DNA of 64,000 bases from Roseobacter weihaiensis (GCF_020622345.1 NZ_JACNMO010000004.1:248001-312000); one strand, 5' to 3'; counted from the stretch's first letter, positions 35,801 to 44,366 are shown. Notes: a model not told the origin generated them from the letters alone. A program made the numbers and translations.

Positions 35801-35990
35801 CCGCCGTCACGAGCGTCTCGACCCGCGCGGGGTCCGCACCGGGAAAGGGGGTGGTGATCGTGGCAAAGAGGTTGGTAATCGTCGGGTCCTCCTGGCGGCC
35901 CAGCGACAGAAAGGAGGACAGCCCGGCAGAGATTAGGACCAGAAGGATCAGGGCCACCAGGCGGGGCTGGCGAAAGGTGAGCGTCTCCAT
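32850..35990 (-). CDS. RND-family efflux permease
   Basis: A 1046-residue HAE-type RND inner-membrane pump: 12 expected spans, two large periplasmic loops, and the TM4 proton-relay region GLLVDAAIVMVDEV near residue 395-410. The N-terminus (PRLVALILLVLISAGLSSFL) and the repeated half (LTIATIALTFNSFRLTAVAL) are typical. It works with the adaptor 3 bases upstream; no outer-membrane factor gene is present. Substrates cannot be told. Likely repressed by the divergent TetR protein. Confidence 0.95.
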   Translation of the reverse strand: METLTFRQPRLVALILLVLISAGLSSFLSLGRQEDPTITNLFATITTPFPGADPARVETLVTAEIEEELREIAEVDTIESVSRSGVSVISVELLETLDENTIEQVWSEAHDAVEDARRVFPEGVEPPEFDAEGISAYSAVIAVTADHDGVPLSIVHDHAEGIADRLRAIPSTRAIDLFGEPEEEIRVEVDPEAAVALGLTAADISARIVAADGKVQAGRLQSDAVDLTVNISGEIEALDRLGEVVLRESANGANVLLSDIATLQRTVSNPPEELAFANGRPAVLVGVLAQDGVQIDRWMGFVRQDLAAGAEAVPYGLTETLMFDQSTYTADRLAEVGTNMAIGVSLVVAVLFITLGARAAAIVAVVLPVVSLATLASMNFIGLPIHQMSVTGLIVALGLLVDAAIVMVDEVRQRLTRGLDRIDAVGDATKRLAAPLLASTVTTALSFTPMILLPGPAGDFVGSIAIAVVLMLVWSLFIAVTVTPALAGRILKTGAGGGISLPTLGRAFHSTLRWSVGNPVKSIALALILPLIGFGAFPTLTAQFFPGVERDQFYIEVEMPPGTAIYETAGVAQAIDEKLAAAEGIDRVYWSVGKSGPAFYYNITAGRASEPGYAQAMVKTTDAAAAARLVPALQDDLNMLHPKARIIVRGLVQGPPVAAPVEVRLVGPDLDVLRRLGDEARALMADLPLVTQVRSGVTGGAPQLRFEIDETEARLLGLNVTDIAAQLETGLVGATGGSLVEGTDQTTVRVRLGDAIQGDLAAMADLPILLPNAEALSAAGDYPAVPLSELARPVVEPAESVITRRNGERINTVQAFVVPEILPEEALQSVLASLEGAGFEIPAGYRMELGGDTDARSDTVGNLLASVGLIVTLTIATIALTFNSFRLTAVALVVCILSAGLSMLSLAILQFPFGINAIIGVIGSIGVSINAAIIILTGLKADPQAVAGDTEAMARVVSGSSRHIISTTITTFGGFLPLILEGGGFWPPFAVAIAGGVLLSAIVSFYFVPPMFALVYGRSHRTVTTPDEARKTTPPDASRSLKIAAE

Positions 35991-35993
35991 CCG

Positions 35994-37133
35994 TCAGCCC
36001 TCGGTGCCGACGATTGTGACGGTCTGCCCGCCGACAATGCGGTGCGCGCCAGAGGTGACGATCTGCGCGTCTGCGTCAAAGGACCCGGTCACAAAGGCGC
36101 GTTCGTCTTCGAGATGAAGGATTTCCACGGCAGCGGGGTATAGTTTGTCCTCCACCACGATCATCACCGTCCAGACGCTACCCTCGCCGGATTGCAGCGC
36201 ATCCGCGGGCACCCAGGCCCCTTGCGCCGCCACGGTGCTGCGCATCACGAGCGATGCGGTCTGACCAAAAACCACGTCGCGCTCAATGTCGAGCGAGAAA
36301 AGGGCCGTGCGGGTCCGGGTGACCGGGTCGATATCCGGGCGAATTCTTTTCAGCGTGGCGGGAAGCGCTTGCCCCGCCACGTCGATCTGCACACGCGCAA
36401 GCGCCTCCGCCGACACATCAAGCGGCAGACCCACCCGAAATTCAGGGGCGGAGGTTTCCATGACGGTGACGATTTCCTGCCCGGCCTGGATGGTCTCGGC
36501 GGCATCGACGTTCTGGGCGGCAATCTGCCCGTCAAACGGCGCAAACAGCACCGACTTTTCAATGTTGATGGCCACCGTGTCGAGCGCTGCATCCGTTTCC
36601 GCAATCCGGTTCGACAGTTCATCGCGTGCCGCGAGCGCCTGATCGAGGGTTTCCTGACTGGTAAAACCTTGTTTCTGCAATTGCATTGCGCGGGCCAGGC
36701 GGCTTTCGGCAGAAACGAGTTGGGCCTTGGAAGCGGCGCGGGAGGCTTCGAGCCGACGCCGGTCCGCCTCCAGCAGATCGATATCCAGACGCGCAATTTC
36801 CTGTCCTGCGGTGACGGTATCGCCCTCTTCCACAAGCAACGCGTCGATCCGGCCACCCAGCTCGAAGGAGAGGGACACAGTGGCGCGCGCCTCGATCTGC
36901 CCGATGAACCGGCGGGGCAGGGTGTAGCTATCCTCCATGCGGAGCGTTTCGACGCTGACGGGCAAGGCCGGGGCCGGATCCGGTTCTGGCACGGCGGCGG
37001 CGCGGTCGTTCAAAAACCCGACCCCGATCACCAGCACCGCGACCGCAATGCCGATGGTCAAAAGGGTGGCGCTGGCTTGCAGGACCAGCGTCTTTACGCG
37101 TTTTGCAGAACCGGCTGTCTCTACGTCCGCCAT
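35994..37133 (-). CDS. RND efflux periplasmic adaptor (membrane fusion protein)
   Basis: A 379-residue adaptor with one N-terminal membrane anchor (about residues 18-40), a lipoyl half-motif (TVSLSFELGGRIDALLVEEG), a helical hairpin (about 105-160), the second lipoyl half (ENSVLFAPFDGQIAAQNVD-like) and beta-barrel domains. It links the RND pump to an outer-membrane channel. GAGG precedes the ATG at 37133; 37145 is an alternative start. It is first in the two-gene operon. Confidence 0.92.
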   Translation of the reverse strand: MADVETAGSAKRVKTLVLQASATLLTIGIAVAVLVIGVGFLNDRAAAVPEPDPAPALPVSVETLRMEDSYTLPRRFIGQIEARATVSLSFELGGRIDALLVEEGDTVTAGQEIARLDIDLLEADRRRLEASRAASKAQLVSAESRLARAMQLQKQGFTSQETLDQALAARDELSNRIAETDAALDTVAINIEKSVLFAPFDGQIAAQNVDAAETIQAGQEIVTVMETSAPEFRVGLPLDVSAEALARVQIDVAGQALPATLKRIRPDIDPVTRTRTALFSLDIERDVVFGQTASLVMRSTVAAQGAWVPADALQSGEGSVWTVMIVVEDKLYPAAVEILHLEDERAFVTGSFDADAQIVTSGAHRIVGGQTVTIVGTEG

Positions 37134-37150
37134 CGGGGCCCTCATCTGAA

Positions 37151-37174
37151 GTTAGTATCGCTAACATATGTTAG
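37151..37174. promoter_or_regulatory. Overlapping palindromes, candidate TetR operator
   Basis: A perfect 14-base palindrome CTAACATATGTTAG (37161-37174) overlaps a second inverted repeat GTTAG-N5-CTAAC (37151-37165), sharing the CTAAC half. It lies between the divergent adaptor and TetR genes, 18 bases from the adaptor start. Three evenly spaced half-sites suggest binding of two repressor dimers. Confidence 0.75.
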
Positions 37175-37221
37175 AGCGTCTTACTTTGACAAGGGGTACG
37201 CATTCTGAGAGATATTGGATC

Positions 37222-37839
37222 ATGGAAAAAACACCTCACTCCGAAAAACGCGACAGCTATCACCACGGGGATCTGCGGTCGCAGCTGATTGAGGCCACCC
37301 GCGCGCTGGTCGAGGAAAAAGGGCCGGACCATTTTTCGGTTTCAGAGGCCTGCCGGCGGGCGGGCGTCTCCACGGCGGCGCCGTACAAGCACTTCAAAAG
37401 CAAGGAAGAAATGCTGCATGCGGTTGCGCTGGCTGGCATGGTCCGGCAGCGCGAACAGATGTTGGCCGAGCTTGAGACCTGTACGCCGGGCACCCTGGAC
37501 CGGATCGTGGCCATGGGGCGCGTCTATGTGCGCTTTGCGGTGAGCGAGCCCGGTGTCTTCCGGCTGATGTTCGGCCTGTCCGAAGATCATGCAGATCATG
37601 TTGACCTTGTGGAGACCGGCGACAATACCTTTGCCGTTGTGCAACGCGAGGTGGCGCGCTGTCGGGGCAGTATGACCGTTGAAGAGACCGACGTGCACCA
37701 GGCGTTTTTGCTCTGGAGCTTTGTGCATGGCCTGTCGTTTCTGATGATCGACGGTAAGCTGACCGATACCAAGATGCCCCTGGACCTCGAGCATGTTCTC
37801 GTCGATATCGCGCAGCGGGTGGTCGGTCAGGGACGCTGA
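37222..37839 (+). CDS. TetR/AcrR-family repressor of the adjacent RND pump
   Basis: A 205-residue regulator. N-terminal helix-turn-helix: LIEATRALVEEKGPDHFSVS, then EACRRAGVSTAAPYKHFKSK. The ligand domain contains the TetR_C33/WHG-type segment ALAGMVRQREQML and FRLMFGLSEDH. The ATG at 37168 lies inside the operator palindrome, so 37222 (MEKTPHSEKRD) is chosen. A TTGACA box at 37186-37191 is placed so that transcription could begin close to this ATG. Inferred target: its own gene and the pump. Confidence 0.9.
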   Translation: MEKTPHSEKRDSYHHGDLRSQLIEATRALVEEKGPDHFSVSEACRRAGVSTAAPYKHFKSKEEMLHAVALAGMVRQREQMLAELETCTPGTLDRIVAMGRVYVRFAVSEPGVFRLMFGLSEDHADHVDLVETGDNTFAVVQREVARCRGSMTVEETDVHQAFLLWSFVHGLSFLMIDGKLTDTKMPLDLEHVLVDIAQRVVGQGR

Positions 37840-37867
37840 GCCACCCCCCCAGCCGGTGGCGCGTGGT

Positions 37868-38494
37868 TTATTCAGCAGGATCGTCCCTGAGAATAAGGTC
37901 CGGAGCCACCAGATGCTCTGCCGTTGTTACCGCATTGGGCAGATCATTTCCGTCCACCTTTTGCCGAGCCTGCTCCGGGGAAAGGCCATGAAGGTGCCAG
38001 CGCTGCATCAGCCGGTCGCGCAACACCGGGAAGGGCACAGACAGATAGACGGAGAAATCCCAGGTCGTGGTGACCACTCGCCAGTCATCGTGGTCGAGCA
38101 ACAGGTAGTTCCCTTCGACGATGACTGTCGTTGTCTGGGCCTTGACCAGACCGGCCCCGGCGATGGCACAGTCTCGCGCGCGGTCAAAGACGGGGTAGAG
38201 GACCTCCTCCTCCTGGCGCAGGCGGCTCAACAGATGGCTGAAGCCCGCGATATCAAAGGTTTCCGGCGCGCCCTTGCGGTCGAGCAACTGCCGGTCCTGC
38301 AAGACCGCGTTGTCGATGTGAAACCCGTCCATGGGGACCACGCAGCTGTCGGGTATGTCCTGCGCGAGATCATGGGCCAGCGTGGACTTGCCACTTGCAG
38401 GCGGACCCGCGAGGGCGATCAGGCGGCGCCTGTGTGTGATCGGCACCGCCGAGAGCCGTGAGAGCAGCGCCGCTCTGTCCCGGTCAGTCTGCAT
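37868..38494 (-). CDS. frcK: P-loop kinase of the fructose uptake cluster (FrcK-like)
   Basis: A 208-residue P-loop kinase of the uridine/pantothenate-kinase-like group: Walker A GPPASGKST near residue 29-37, PMDGFHIDN (substrate loop), VIVEGNYLLLD (Walker B-like strand). In Sinorhizobium the fourth gene of frcBCAK encodes such a kinase of unproved substrate. It overlaps the end of frcA by 11 bases, so it is translationally coupled. It is last in the operon and convergent with the TetR gene. Confidence 0.8.
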   Translation of the reverse strand: MQTDRDRAALLSRLSAVPITHRRRLIALAGPPASGKSTLAHDLAQDIPDSCVVPMDGFHIDNAVLQDRQLLDRKGAPETFDIAGFSHLLSRLRQEEEVLYPVFDRARDCAIAGAGLVKAQTTTVIVEGNYLLLDHDDWRVVTTTWDFSVYLSVPFPVLRDRLMQRWHLHGLSPEQARQKVDGNDLPNAVTTAEHLVAPDLILRDDPAE

Positions 38495-39257
38495 GGACTC
38501 CGTCCGGGACCTTGGCCCCGGTCATATAGGCCACCGCGTCTGACATGGAGTGGTCCTTGGGGTCAATCACACAGAGCCGCTTGCCCAGACGGTGCACGTG
38601 CACCCGGTCCGCCACCTCAAAGACATGCGGCATGTTGTGACTGATGAGGATGATGGGAATGCCGCGGCTTTTGACGTCCTGGATCAGCTCCAGCACCTTG
38701 CGGCTTTCCTTCACACCAAGTGCCGCCGTCGGTTCGTCGAGGATAATGACCTTGGAGCCAAAGGCTGCCGCACGGGCCACGGCCACCCCCTGACGCTGCC
38801 CGCCCGAAAGGGTCTCGACCGCCTGGTTGATGTTCTGGATGGTCAAGAGGCCCAGTTCGGTCAGCTTGTCGCGGGCGATCTCTTCCATTTTCCGGCGGTC
38901 GAGCTGGCGCAGGATCTTGCCGCGAAACCCCGGTTTGCGAATCTCGCGCCCCATGAACATATTGTCCGCAATCGACAGGGCAGGGGACATCGCGAGGGTC
39001 TGGTAGACCGTCTCGATCCCGGCCTTGCGCGCCTCGATCGGAGAGGTAAAGCGCACCTCCCGGCCCTCAAGCTCAACGGTACCCTCATCAGGGATCACAG
39101 CGCCCGAGACAGCCTTGATGAGAGAGCTCTTGCCCGCACCGTTGTCGCCAATCACGGCCAGAACCTCGCCCGGCATCAGGTCAAAATCGCAGCGGTCCAG
39201 TGCGGTGACCTTGCCGTAGCGTTTGACCAGCCCGCGTCCTTTCAAAATCGGTTCCAT
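38484..39257 (-). CDS. frcA: Sugar ABC transporter ATPase (FrcA)
   Basis: A 257-residue single-domain ABC ATPase of the ribose/fructose (CUT2) class. Walker A GDNGAGKSS, signature LSGGQRQGV, Walker B IILDEPTAALGVKES, switch ILISHNMPHV. Unlike RbsA/MglA it has one ABC domain, as FrcA does. The ATG at 39257 overlaps the frcC stop (ATGA). The much longer in-frame reading to 39899 runs antisense-like through frcC and is rejected. Confidence 0.92.
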   Translation of the reverse strand: MEPILKGRGLVKRYGKVTALDRCDFDLMPGEVLAVIGDNGAGKSSLIKAVSGAVIPDEGTVELEGREVRFTSPIEARKAGIETVYQTLAMSPALSIADNMFMGREIRKPGFRGKILRQLDRRKMEEIARDKLTELGLLTIQNINQAVETLSGGQRQGVAVARAAAFGSKVIILDEPTAALGVKESRKVLELIQDVKSRGIPIILISHNMPHVFEVADRVHVHRLGKRLCVIDPKDHSMSDAVAYMTGAKVPDGVHAD

Positions 39258-40318
39258 CAGGCCGCGACCTTTCTGATCCATTGATCCACGGCCACCGCCG
39301 CAATGATGAGCAGCCCGATCAGCAGGAACGTCCATTGCGCATCCGCGCCCAGAAGCCGCAGTCCAAGGGTAAAGACGCCCACGATCAACGCCCCGAAAAA
39401 CGTCCCCACAATCGAGCCGCGTCCGCCAAAGAGCGAGATGCCCCCGATCACCACCGCGGTGATGCTTTCGATGTTCAGAAGCTGCCCCGAGGTGGGCGAG
39501 ACGGATCCGATCCGCCCGATCAGCGCCCAGCCGGCAAAGGCACAGATCAGCCCGGCGAGCGCATAGACCGAGATCAGGGTTTTTTTCACATCCACCCCAG
39601 ACAGCTCTGCCGCTTCGGGGTCGTCCCCCACCGCATAGACGTGTCGCCCCCAGGCGGTGTGTTTGAGCACATAGGCGAGCACCAGCACCAGAAGCAGCAG
39701 GAAGATCACCCCAAAGGTGAAGACTGCGCCGCCCAGACTGAACTTTGCGCCCATCAGTTGGAGCAGGGGGGCCTGCTCGGCGATATCCTGGCTTCGGATG
39801 GTCTCGTTCGCGGAATAGAGGTAATTGGCGGCCAACACGATCTGCCACATGCCCAGGGTGACGATGAAGGGCGGCAGTTTCATCACCGCCACCAGCCAAC
39901 CGTTCAGCGCGCCAATCAGGGTGCCGAAGGTCAGGCCGCAGGCAATCGCGACCTCAACGGGGATGCCGTAGCGAAAGGTGAATTGCCCCATCACCACCGA
40001 AGAGATCACCGCAATGGCCCCGACACTGAGATCGATGCCGGCAGTCAGGATCACAAGGCTTTGTGCGGCGGCCACGATCCCCACGATCTGGACCTGTTGC
40101 AGGATCAGCGTCAGCGCGAAGGGCGAGAAAAACCGCGACCCCAGCAGCACGCCGAAAATCGCGATGGAGGCCAGCAGGACAATCAGCGGCACCAGCGCCG
40201 GTGTGGTATGGAGTGCGTGGTGAAAGCGGCTCACGACCCCCTTGCGACTGTCGTCGAAGGCGGCAACCTCCCCGGCGGCTGTTGCGGCTGCGGCTTCGTA
40301 GTCGTCTGATCCGGACAT
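39257..40318 (-). CDS. frcC: Sugar ABC transporter permease (FrcC)
   Basis: A 353-residue CUT2-class permease (RbsC/FrcC type) with 8-10 spans. Hallmarks: LVILTAGIDLSVGAIAVISS near residue 90-109 and GISLFGGRGSIVGTFFGALI near 290-310. GGGAG precedes the ATG at 40318. Residues 1-30 form an acidic-alanine cytoplasmic leader. It lies between frcB (110-base gap) and frcA (4-base overlap). Confidence 0.93.
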   Translation of the reverse strand: MSGSDDYEAAAATAAGEVAAFDDSRKGVVSRFHHALHTTPALVPLIVLLASIAIFGVLLGSRFFSPFALTLILQQVQIVGIVAAAQSLVILTAGIDLSVGAIAVISSVVMGQFTFRYGIPVEVAIACGLTFGTLIGALNGWLVAVMKLPPFIVTLGMWQIVLAANYLYSANETIRSQDIAEQAPLLQLMGAKFSLGGAVFTFGVIFLLLLVLVLAYVLKHTAWGRHVYAVGDDPEAAELSGVDVKKTLISVYALAGLICAFAGWALIGRIGSVSPTSGQLLNIESITAVVIGGISLFGGRGSIVGTFFGALIVGVFTLGLRLLGADAQWTFLLIGLLIIAAVAVDQWIRKVAA

Positions 40319-40428
40319 TGGGGGTCTCCCTGGGCAGGCGTGCAAGCGCTTGGGGCGGCAGATAGACGAGGGGCGGGCCAGAACGCGCCCCTCGCTTGGT
40401 CACGGGGATGGTCACAGACCTGCGGGGG

Positions 40429-41448
40429 TCAGCCCCAGCAGAGGTTCATGCCTTCCTCAACACTGATGCTGTCCACGCCGTCAACGGGCGTATCGGTCAC
40501 CAGCGCCACGCCTGTGTCAAAGAAAGCCTTGCCATCCGTCGCTTGCGGCTTTGTGCCATCCTTGGCCCAGGCCGCGATAGCCTCGATGCCCTTGGACGCC
40601 ATCAGCAGCGGATATTGCTGCGATGTGGCGCCGATCACGCCATCGGCCACGTTCTGCACGCCTGGGCAACCGCCGTCGACAGAGACGATCAGCACGTCGT
40701 TTTCGCGTCCAATGGCCCGCAGCGCCTCATAGGCCCCTGCCGCCGCCGGTTCGTTGATGGTGTAGACCACATTGATCATCGGGTCCTTGGCCAGCAGGTT
40801 TTCCATGGCGCGGCGCCCGCCTTCCTCATTCCCGGCGGTCACGTCATGCCCCACGATGCGGGGATCGTCCTCGTCGCCCCAGCGGCCGGGATCTTTCACG
40901 TCGATGCCAAAACCCGTCATGAACCCCTGGTCGCGCAGGACCCCAACCGAAGGCTGGCTGACAGCCAAATCCAGCATGCCGATTTTGGCGTTTGCGGCCT
41001 CATCCCCAAGGGTCGCCGCCGCCCATTTTCCGATCAGCTCCCCGGCCAGGAAGTTGTCTGTGGCAAAGGTCATGTCAGCGGACTCGATCGGTTCAAGCGG
41101 TGTGTCCAGCGCGATGACGAGGAGGCCCGCATCCCGCGCCTGCTGTACAGCCGGGACGATGGAGGACGTATCCGAGGCGGTCAGCAGAATGCCGTTTGCC
41201 CCGTTTGCAATGCAGGTCTCGATCGCAGCAACTTGGGTTTCATGATCGCCGTCGACCTTGCCGGCATAAGAGTTCAGGGTGATGCCCAGCTCTTCGGCCT
41301 TTGCCGCCGCACCTTCGCGCATCTTGACGAAGAACGGGTTGGTATCCGTCTTGGTGATCAGGCAGGCCGAGACCGAAGGGTCATCCGCCGCGACGCTGCT
41401 GGCGGATGCAATCAGGGCCAAGGCGGTGCCGGTGATAAGTTTCTTCAT
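40429..41448 (-). CDS. frcB: Sugar ABC transporter binding protein (FrcB, fructose-type)
   Basis: A 339-residue periplasmic binding protein of the ribose/fructose type. Signal peptide [20 protein letters not shown]; mature start [20 protein letters not shown], with the sugar-stacking TDTNPFF typical of FrcB. GGAGG precedes the ATG at 41448, which rules out 41466. In Sinorhizobium FrcB binds fructose, ribose and mannose; that range is presumed here. First gene of frcBCAK, divergent from frcR. Confidence 0.9.
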   Translation of the reverse strand: MKKLITGTALALIASASSVAADDPSVSACLITKTDTNPFFVKMREGAAAKAEELGITLNSYAGKVDGDHETQVAAIETCIANGANGILLTASDTSSIVPAVQQARDAGLLVIALDTPLEPIESADMTFATDNFLAGELIGKWAAATLGDEAANAKIGMLDLAVSQPSVGVLRDQGFMTGFGIDVKDPGRWGDEDDPRIVGHDVTAGNEEGGRRAMENLLAKDPMINVVYTINEPAAAGAYEALRAIGRENDVLIVSVDGGCPGVQNVADGVIGATSQQYPLLMASKGIEAIAAWAKDGTKPQATDGKAFFDTGVALVTDTPVDGVDSISVEEGMNLCWG

Positions 41449-41602
41449 GTGAACCTCCCAATTCATGCAGGCAAGCTCTGATCGAGCATGCGCGTCGCGA
41501 AAAGGTGCTCTGATTCTCGGGGACTGTCAATTTATAAGTAAACTTGATTTATTAATTGAGCTCATGCAGTTTGGTGTGACTTGAAAACCCGTTGGACATG
41601 CA
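41449..41602. promoter_or_regulatory. Divergent control region frcB / frcR
   Basis: A 154-base gap with an AT-rich core (41527-41560). AAGTAAACTT at 41536-41545 has an AAGT-N2-ACTT symmetry, and TTTATTAA follows. This is the probable operator zone for the ROK regulator; exact promoter boxes were not assigned. Confidence 0.4.
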
Positions 41603-42802
41603 ATGAACAAGGCCGCTGCCATCAAGTCGCTCAGAAATGGTGTGAACCAGAAAGAGCTCCGCGACCATAACGAACGCCTGATCCTCTCGGTGCTGCAACG
41701 CAATGGTCATTTGTCCGGCAGCGAGATTGCCCGTCGGACGCATCTGTCCGCCCAAACCGTTTCCGTGATCCTGAGGAAACTGGAACGCGACAGTCTTGTT
41801 GTCAAAGGCAAGCCGGTCAAGGGCAAGGTCGGGAAACCTTCCGTGCCGATGACGCTGAACCCGAAAGGTGCGGCATCCATTGGGTATAAACTGGGGCGCC
41901 GCAGCAGCGAGGTCATTGTCACCGACCTCTGCGGGAACAGGCTGTTTCAGGATCATCTGCAATACGATATTGCCCTGCCGCAGACGATCTTTGACTTTAT
42001 GCGCAAAAGCTTTGACGCGGCCTTGCGCGCGATCGGCCAAAAGCGGGCGGCAAAGCTCTGTGGCATCGGGATCGCAGCCCCTTTCGAGATCTGGAAGTGG
42101 GGCGCATCGGATGGCAATACCCCGTCCGATTTCCTGTCATGGAAAGATGTGTCTTTTGAACAGGAGGTTGCGCGCTTTACCGATCTGCCTGTCTTCATGG
42201 TGAACGATGGCACCAGTGCCTGCTGGGCGGAACAGGTCTATGGTCAGGGCAGGGAATTGCAGGATTACGCCTATTTCTTTGTCTCGACCTTTATCGGCGG
42301 TGGCGTCGTGCTCAACCAATCCGTCTACAACGGGGCGCGGGGCAACGCTGCGGCCTTTGGTCCGTTGCGGGTGGGCGACCGGCACGGGCGGACCCGGCAA
42401 TTGCTGGATATCGCCTCCATTCATTCGCTTGAGGCGATGTTGGTCCGATCCGGACATGACCCCAGAGCATTGTGGACGCAACCGCAGGATTGGAACGGTT
42501 TTGCAAAAGAGGTCGATGTCTGGATCGATGAGACCGCTTACGGCATCGCACAGGCCTGTGTATCGGTCTGCGCGGTCATTGATTTTGAGGCGGTCATCGT
42601 CGACGGGTTCTTCCCCGCATCGGTCAGGCGCCGTCTGGTCACTCAGATTCGGGACGACCTGCTGCATGAGGACAGCCGCGGTCTGATCCTGCCCCGCCTT
42701 CTTGAAGGACGCATCGGGGTACCGGCCCGCTCCCTCGGAGCCGCTTCCGTCCCGATTTTTGCGCAGTATTTTCTTGGCGCGCATTCGGCGCTGGCTGACT
42801 AG
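41603..42802 (+). CDS. frcR: ROK-family transcription regulator (FrcR-like)
   Basis: A 399-residue regulator: N-terminal winged helix (about 15-75; LILSVLQRNGHLSGSEIARR, then THLSAQTVSVILRKLERD) and a ROK sugar-kinase-like domain. GIGIAAPFEIW and FFVSTFIGGGVVLN are the ROK glycine loops. The Cys-rich zinc motif of ROK kinases is not seen, fitting a sensor without kinase activity. Divergent from frcBCAK; in Sinorhizobium FrcR represses that operon. Confidence 0.88.
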   Translation: MNKAAAIKSLRNGVNQKELRDHNERLILSVLQRNGHLSGSEIARRTHLSAQTVSVILRKLERDSLVVKGKPVKGKVGKPSVPMTLNPKGAASIGYKLGRRSSEVIVTDLCGNRLFQDHLQYDIALPQTIFDFMRKSFDAALRAIGQKRAAKLCGIGIAAPFEIWKWGASDGNTPSDFLSWKDVSFEQEVARFTDLPVFMVNDGTSACWAEQVYGQGRELQDYAYFFVSTFIGGGVVLNQSVYNGARGNAAAFGPLRVGDRHGRTRQLLDIASIHSLEAMLVRSGHDPRALWTQPQDWNGFAKEVDVWIDETAYGIAQACVSVCAVIDFEAVIVDGFFPASVRRRLVTQIRDDLLHEDSRGLILPRLLEGRIGVPARSLGAASVPIFAQYFLGAHSALAD

Positions 42803-43542
42803 GCTTTTGCGCGGGATCAGGTCTGTCGTCATCGGGCAAGGCGGTCTGGATGCCCTTCAAGGTCGCAGGAGGGCGGGATGTTAAGAGATACACCGGGAAT
42901 ACGTTAAAGTGTGACATGCCGTTTTCCCTGCCTTGCCAAGGTTCTCTTTCGAGATTTCGGCGGCAGGCGGGCTTTGGTGATCTGCCTTTGGCCCGAGCAG
43001 CTGTGCTTGTCTCCCACAGGCAATCGGGAGGGGTTTTTTGCCTGTCATCTTTCTTTAAGCTTCTTTCAGATGGGTGTTGGATCGCTTGTTGAAAATGGAA
43101 GGTCATGGCACCTTAGAAATTGTGACGCAGGGCCTTGTGGCGTTGACCTTTGGCTGGACTGAAGCTTTCAGGTTGTTCTGAAAGCCAACACTGCAGGGCC
43201 GTCCATGTCGTTCGGCGATGCGATCATCGCGCCAGTAGGGAGGGTTGCAGGGGGAGGTCGCGCCCCTGAACAGAGGCGATTCGGCTACGTGGCTGTGCCG
43301 ATCTCACTCAAATGCCGGAAAGTTTTTCGGAAGGCACCTCAACAGCGGAGCCGGTGTCTGCGCCCTCAATTACGTGCAGTTTGCCTCATTTCAGGGATAA
43401 TTGAGGCAGCAATCGTGCACTGCTCTGTCTTTCATTTCGAGTTTCAGCGTTGTGTCCATTCATTAATCGCATTGCCACCACGGCGGCGCCCAATTTCGCC
43501 GGGATATTAAGCTTCGTTAAAACACGAACAGGAGGCGCATTG
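42803..43542. other. 740-base gene-free stretch with several hairpins
   Basis: No reading frame here has recognisable protein character. Structures seen: CTCCC/GGGAG followed by T6 (43011-43036), overlapping a rival stem ACAGGCAA/TTGCCTGT (43016-43023 with 43038-43045); an 8-bp hairpin GCTTTCAG/CTGAAAGC at 43164-43185; and a 9-bp inverted repeat CCTCAATTA/TAATTGAGG (43364-43372 with 43398-43406). Could hold a small RNA or long leader. Confidence 0.5.
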
Positions 43543-44256
43543 ATGTCGAGCGGTAAGAAGTCCACAGGAAAACAAGATGCACAGGTTGGCAAGAGCGCCG
43601 GGCGCCCGAATTGGCTGGCTGGTCTCTGGTCTTGGGCTTCTTTTTGCCGTGCTGGTGTCTTTCGGATGCTTGCGGTCGGGATGTGCGCGAGCCTGCTCAC
43701 AGTACCGTCGGCATCTGCGGCAGGCGCTCAGGGGGCACACCTTGTGGCAAAGCGGTCAGTTACAGCGCCGGCGGGGTTCGACGGAATCTGTGCGCGCTAT
43801 ACATGGGTTTGTACTGCGTCGGGCAAGACGCAACTTAGCCCCGGTGCAACGTTTGATCTGGCCACGAAGGTCAACAGACAGGTCAATCGACAGGTGCGCG
43901 AAATTGAAGATCAGCGACAGTATGGAAAAGAGGAGCACTGGGCATTGCCAACGCGCTATGGCGGCGACTGTGAAGATCTTGTTCTGTTAAAGAAAAAGAT
44001 GCTTGTCGAGCGTGGTGTGAAGTCGGAAAACCTCCTGATCGCAACCGTTTTGGATAAGAGGCTCAACAGCCATGCTGTTTTGGTGCTCAGAACCACGACA
44101 GGAGATGTCATACTCGACAATCTGACAAATAGAATCCTGCCATGGCACGAGACCGGCTATACCTTTCTGAAGGTGCAGAACCCAAAGGTGCTGTCCAAAT
44201 GGCATGCAATTCTGGCTGGTGGGGTCATTAATGATCGCCCGACGGCGTCACGTTAG
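43543..44256 (+). CDS. Bacterial transglutaminase-like cysteine peptidase (BTLCP family)
   Basis: A 237-residue exported protein. A late signal or anchor (about residues 38-60, FRMLAVGMCASLLTVPSASA) follows a 36-residue basic leader. The transglutaminase-like triad is visible: Cys143 in YGGDCEDLVLLKK, His177 in LNSHAVLVL, and Asp192 in DVILDNLT. LapG, a protease that releases biofilm adhesins, belongs to the same superfamily. GGAGG precedes the ATG at 43543. No LapA or LapD homologue is nearby, so its target is unknown. Confidence 0.88.
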   Translation: MSSGKKSTGKQDAQVGKSAGRPNWLAGLWSWASFCRAGVFRMLAVGMCASLLTVPSASAAGAQGAHLVAKRSVTAPAGFDGICARYTWVCTASGKTQLSPGATFDLATKVNRQVNRQVREIEDQRQYGKEEHWALPTRYGGDCEDLVLLKKKMLVERGVKSENLLIATVLDKRLNSHAVLVLRTTTGDVILDNLTNRILPWHETGYTFLKVQNPKVLSKWHAILAGGVINDRPTASR

Positions 44257-44292
44257 GTTGGCAGCTTAGCCAATCAGAGGGCTTCAAAAACC

Positions 44293-44321
44293 AAAACAGG
44301 CGCTGCGAAGGCGCCTGTTTT
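44293..44321. terminator. Bidirectional intrinsic terminator
   Basis: AAAACAGGCGC (44293-44303) pairs perfectly with GCGCCTGTTTT (44311-44321) over a 7-base loop, with A-rich and T-rich flanks. It lies between the convergent peptidase gene and the repeat-protein gene and can serve both. Confidence 0.85.
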
Positions 44322-44366
44322 CCGTCTGGAGCGATCTTGTATGAATTATTCTGTCTTGGAAGCCTC

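Noticed and set aside
37168-37221. Longer N-terminus for the TetR regulator starting at ATG 37168
   Set aside because: That ATG is part of the CTAACATATGTTAG palindrome, and the extra 18 residues do not belong to the helix-turn-helix domain.
42639-43106. 155-residue open frame on the minus strand at the end of frcR
   Set aside because: No domain, signal or codon character; overlaps the frcR 3' end in antisense.
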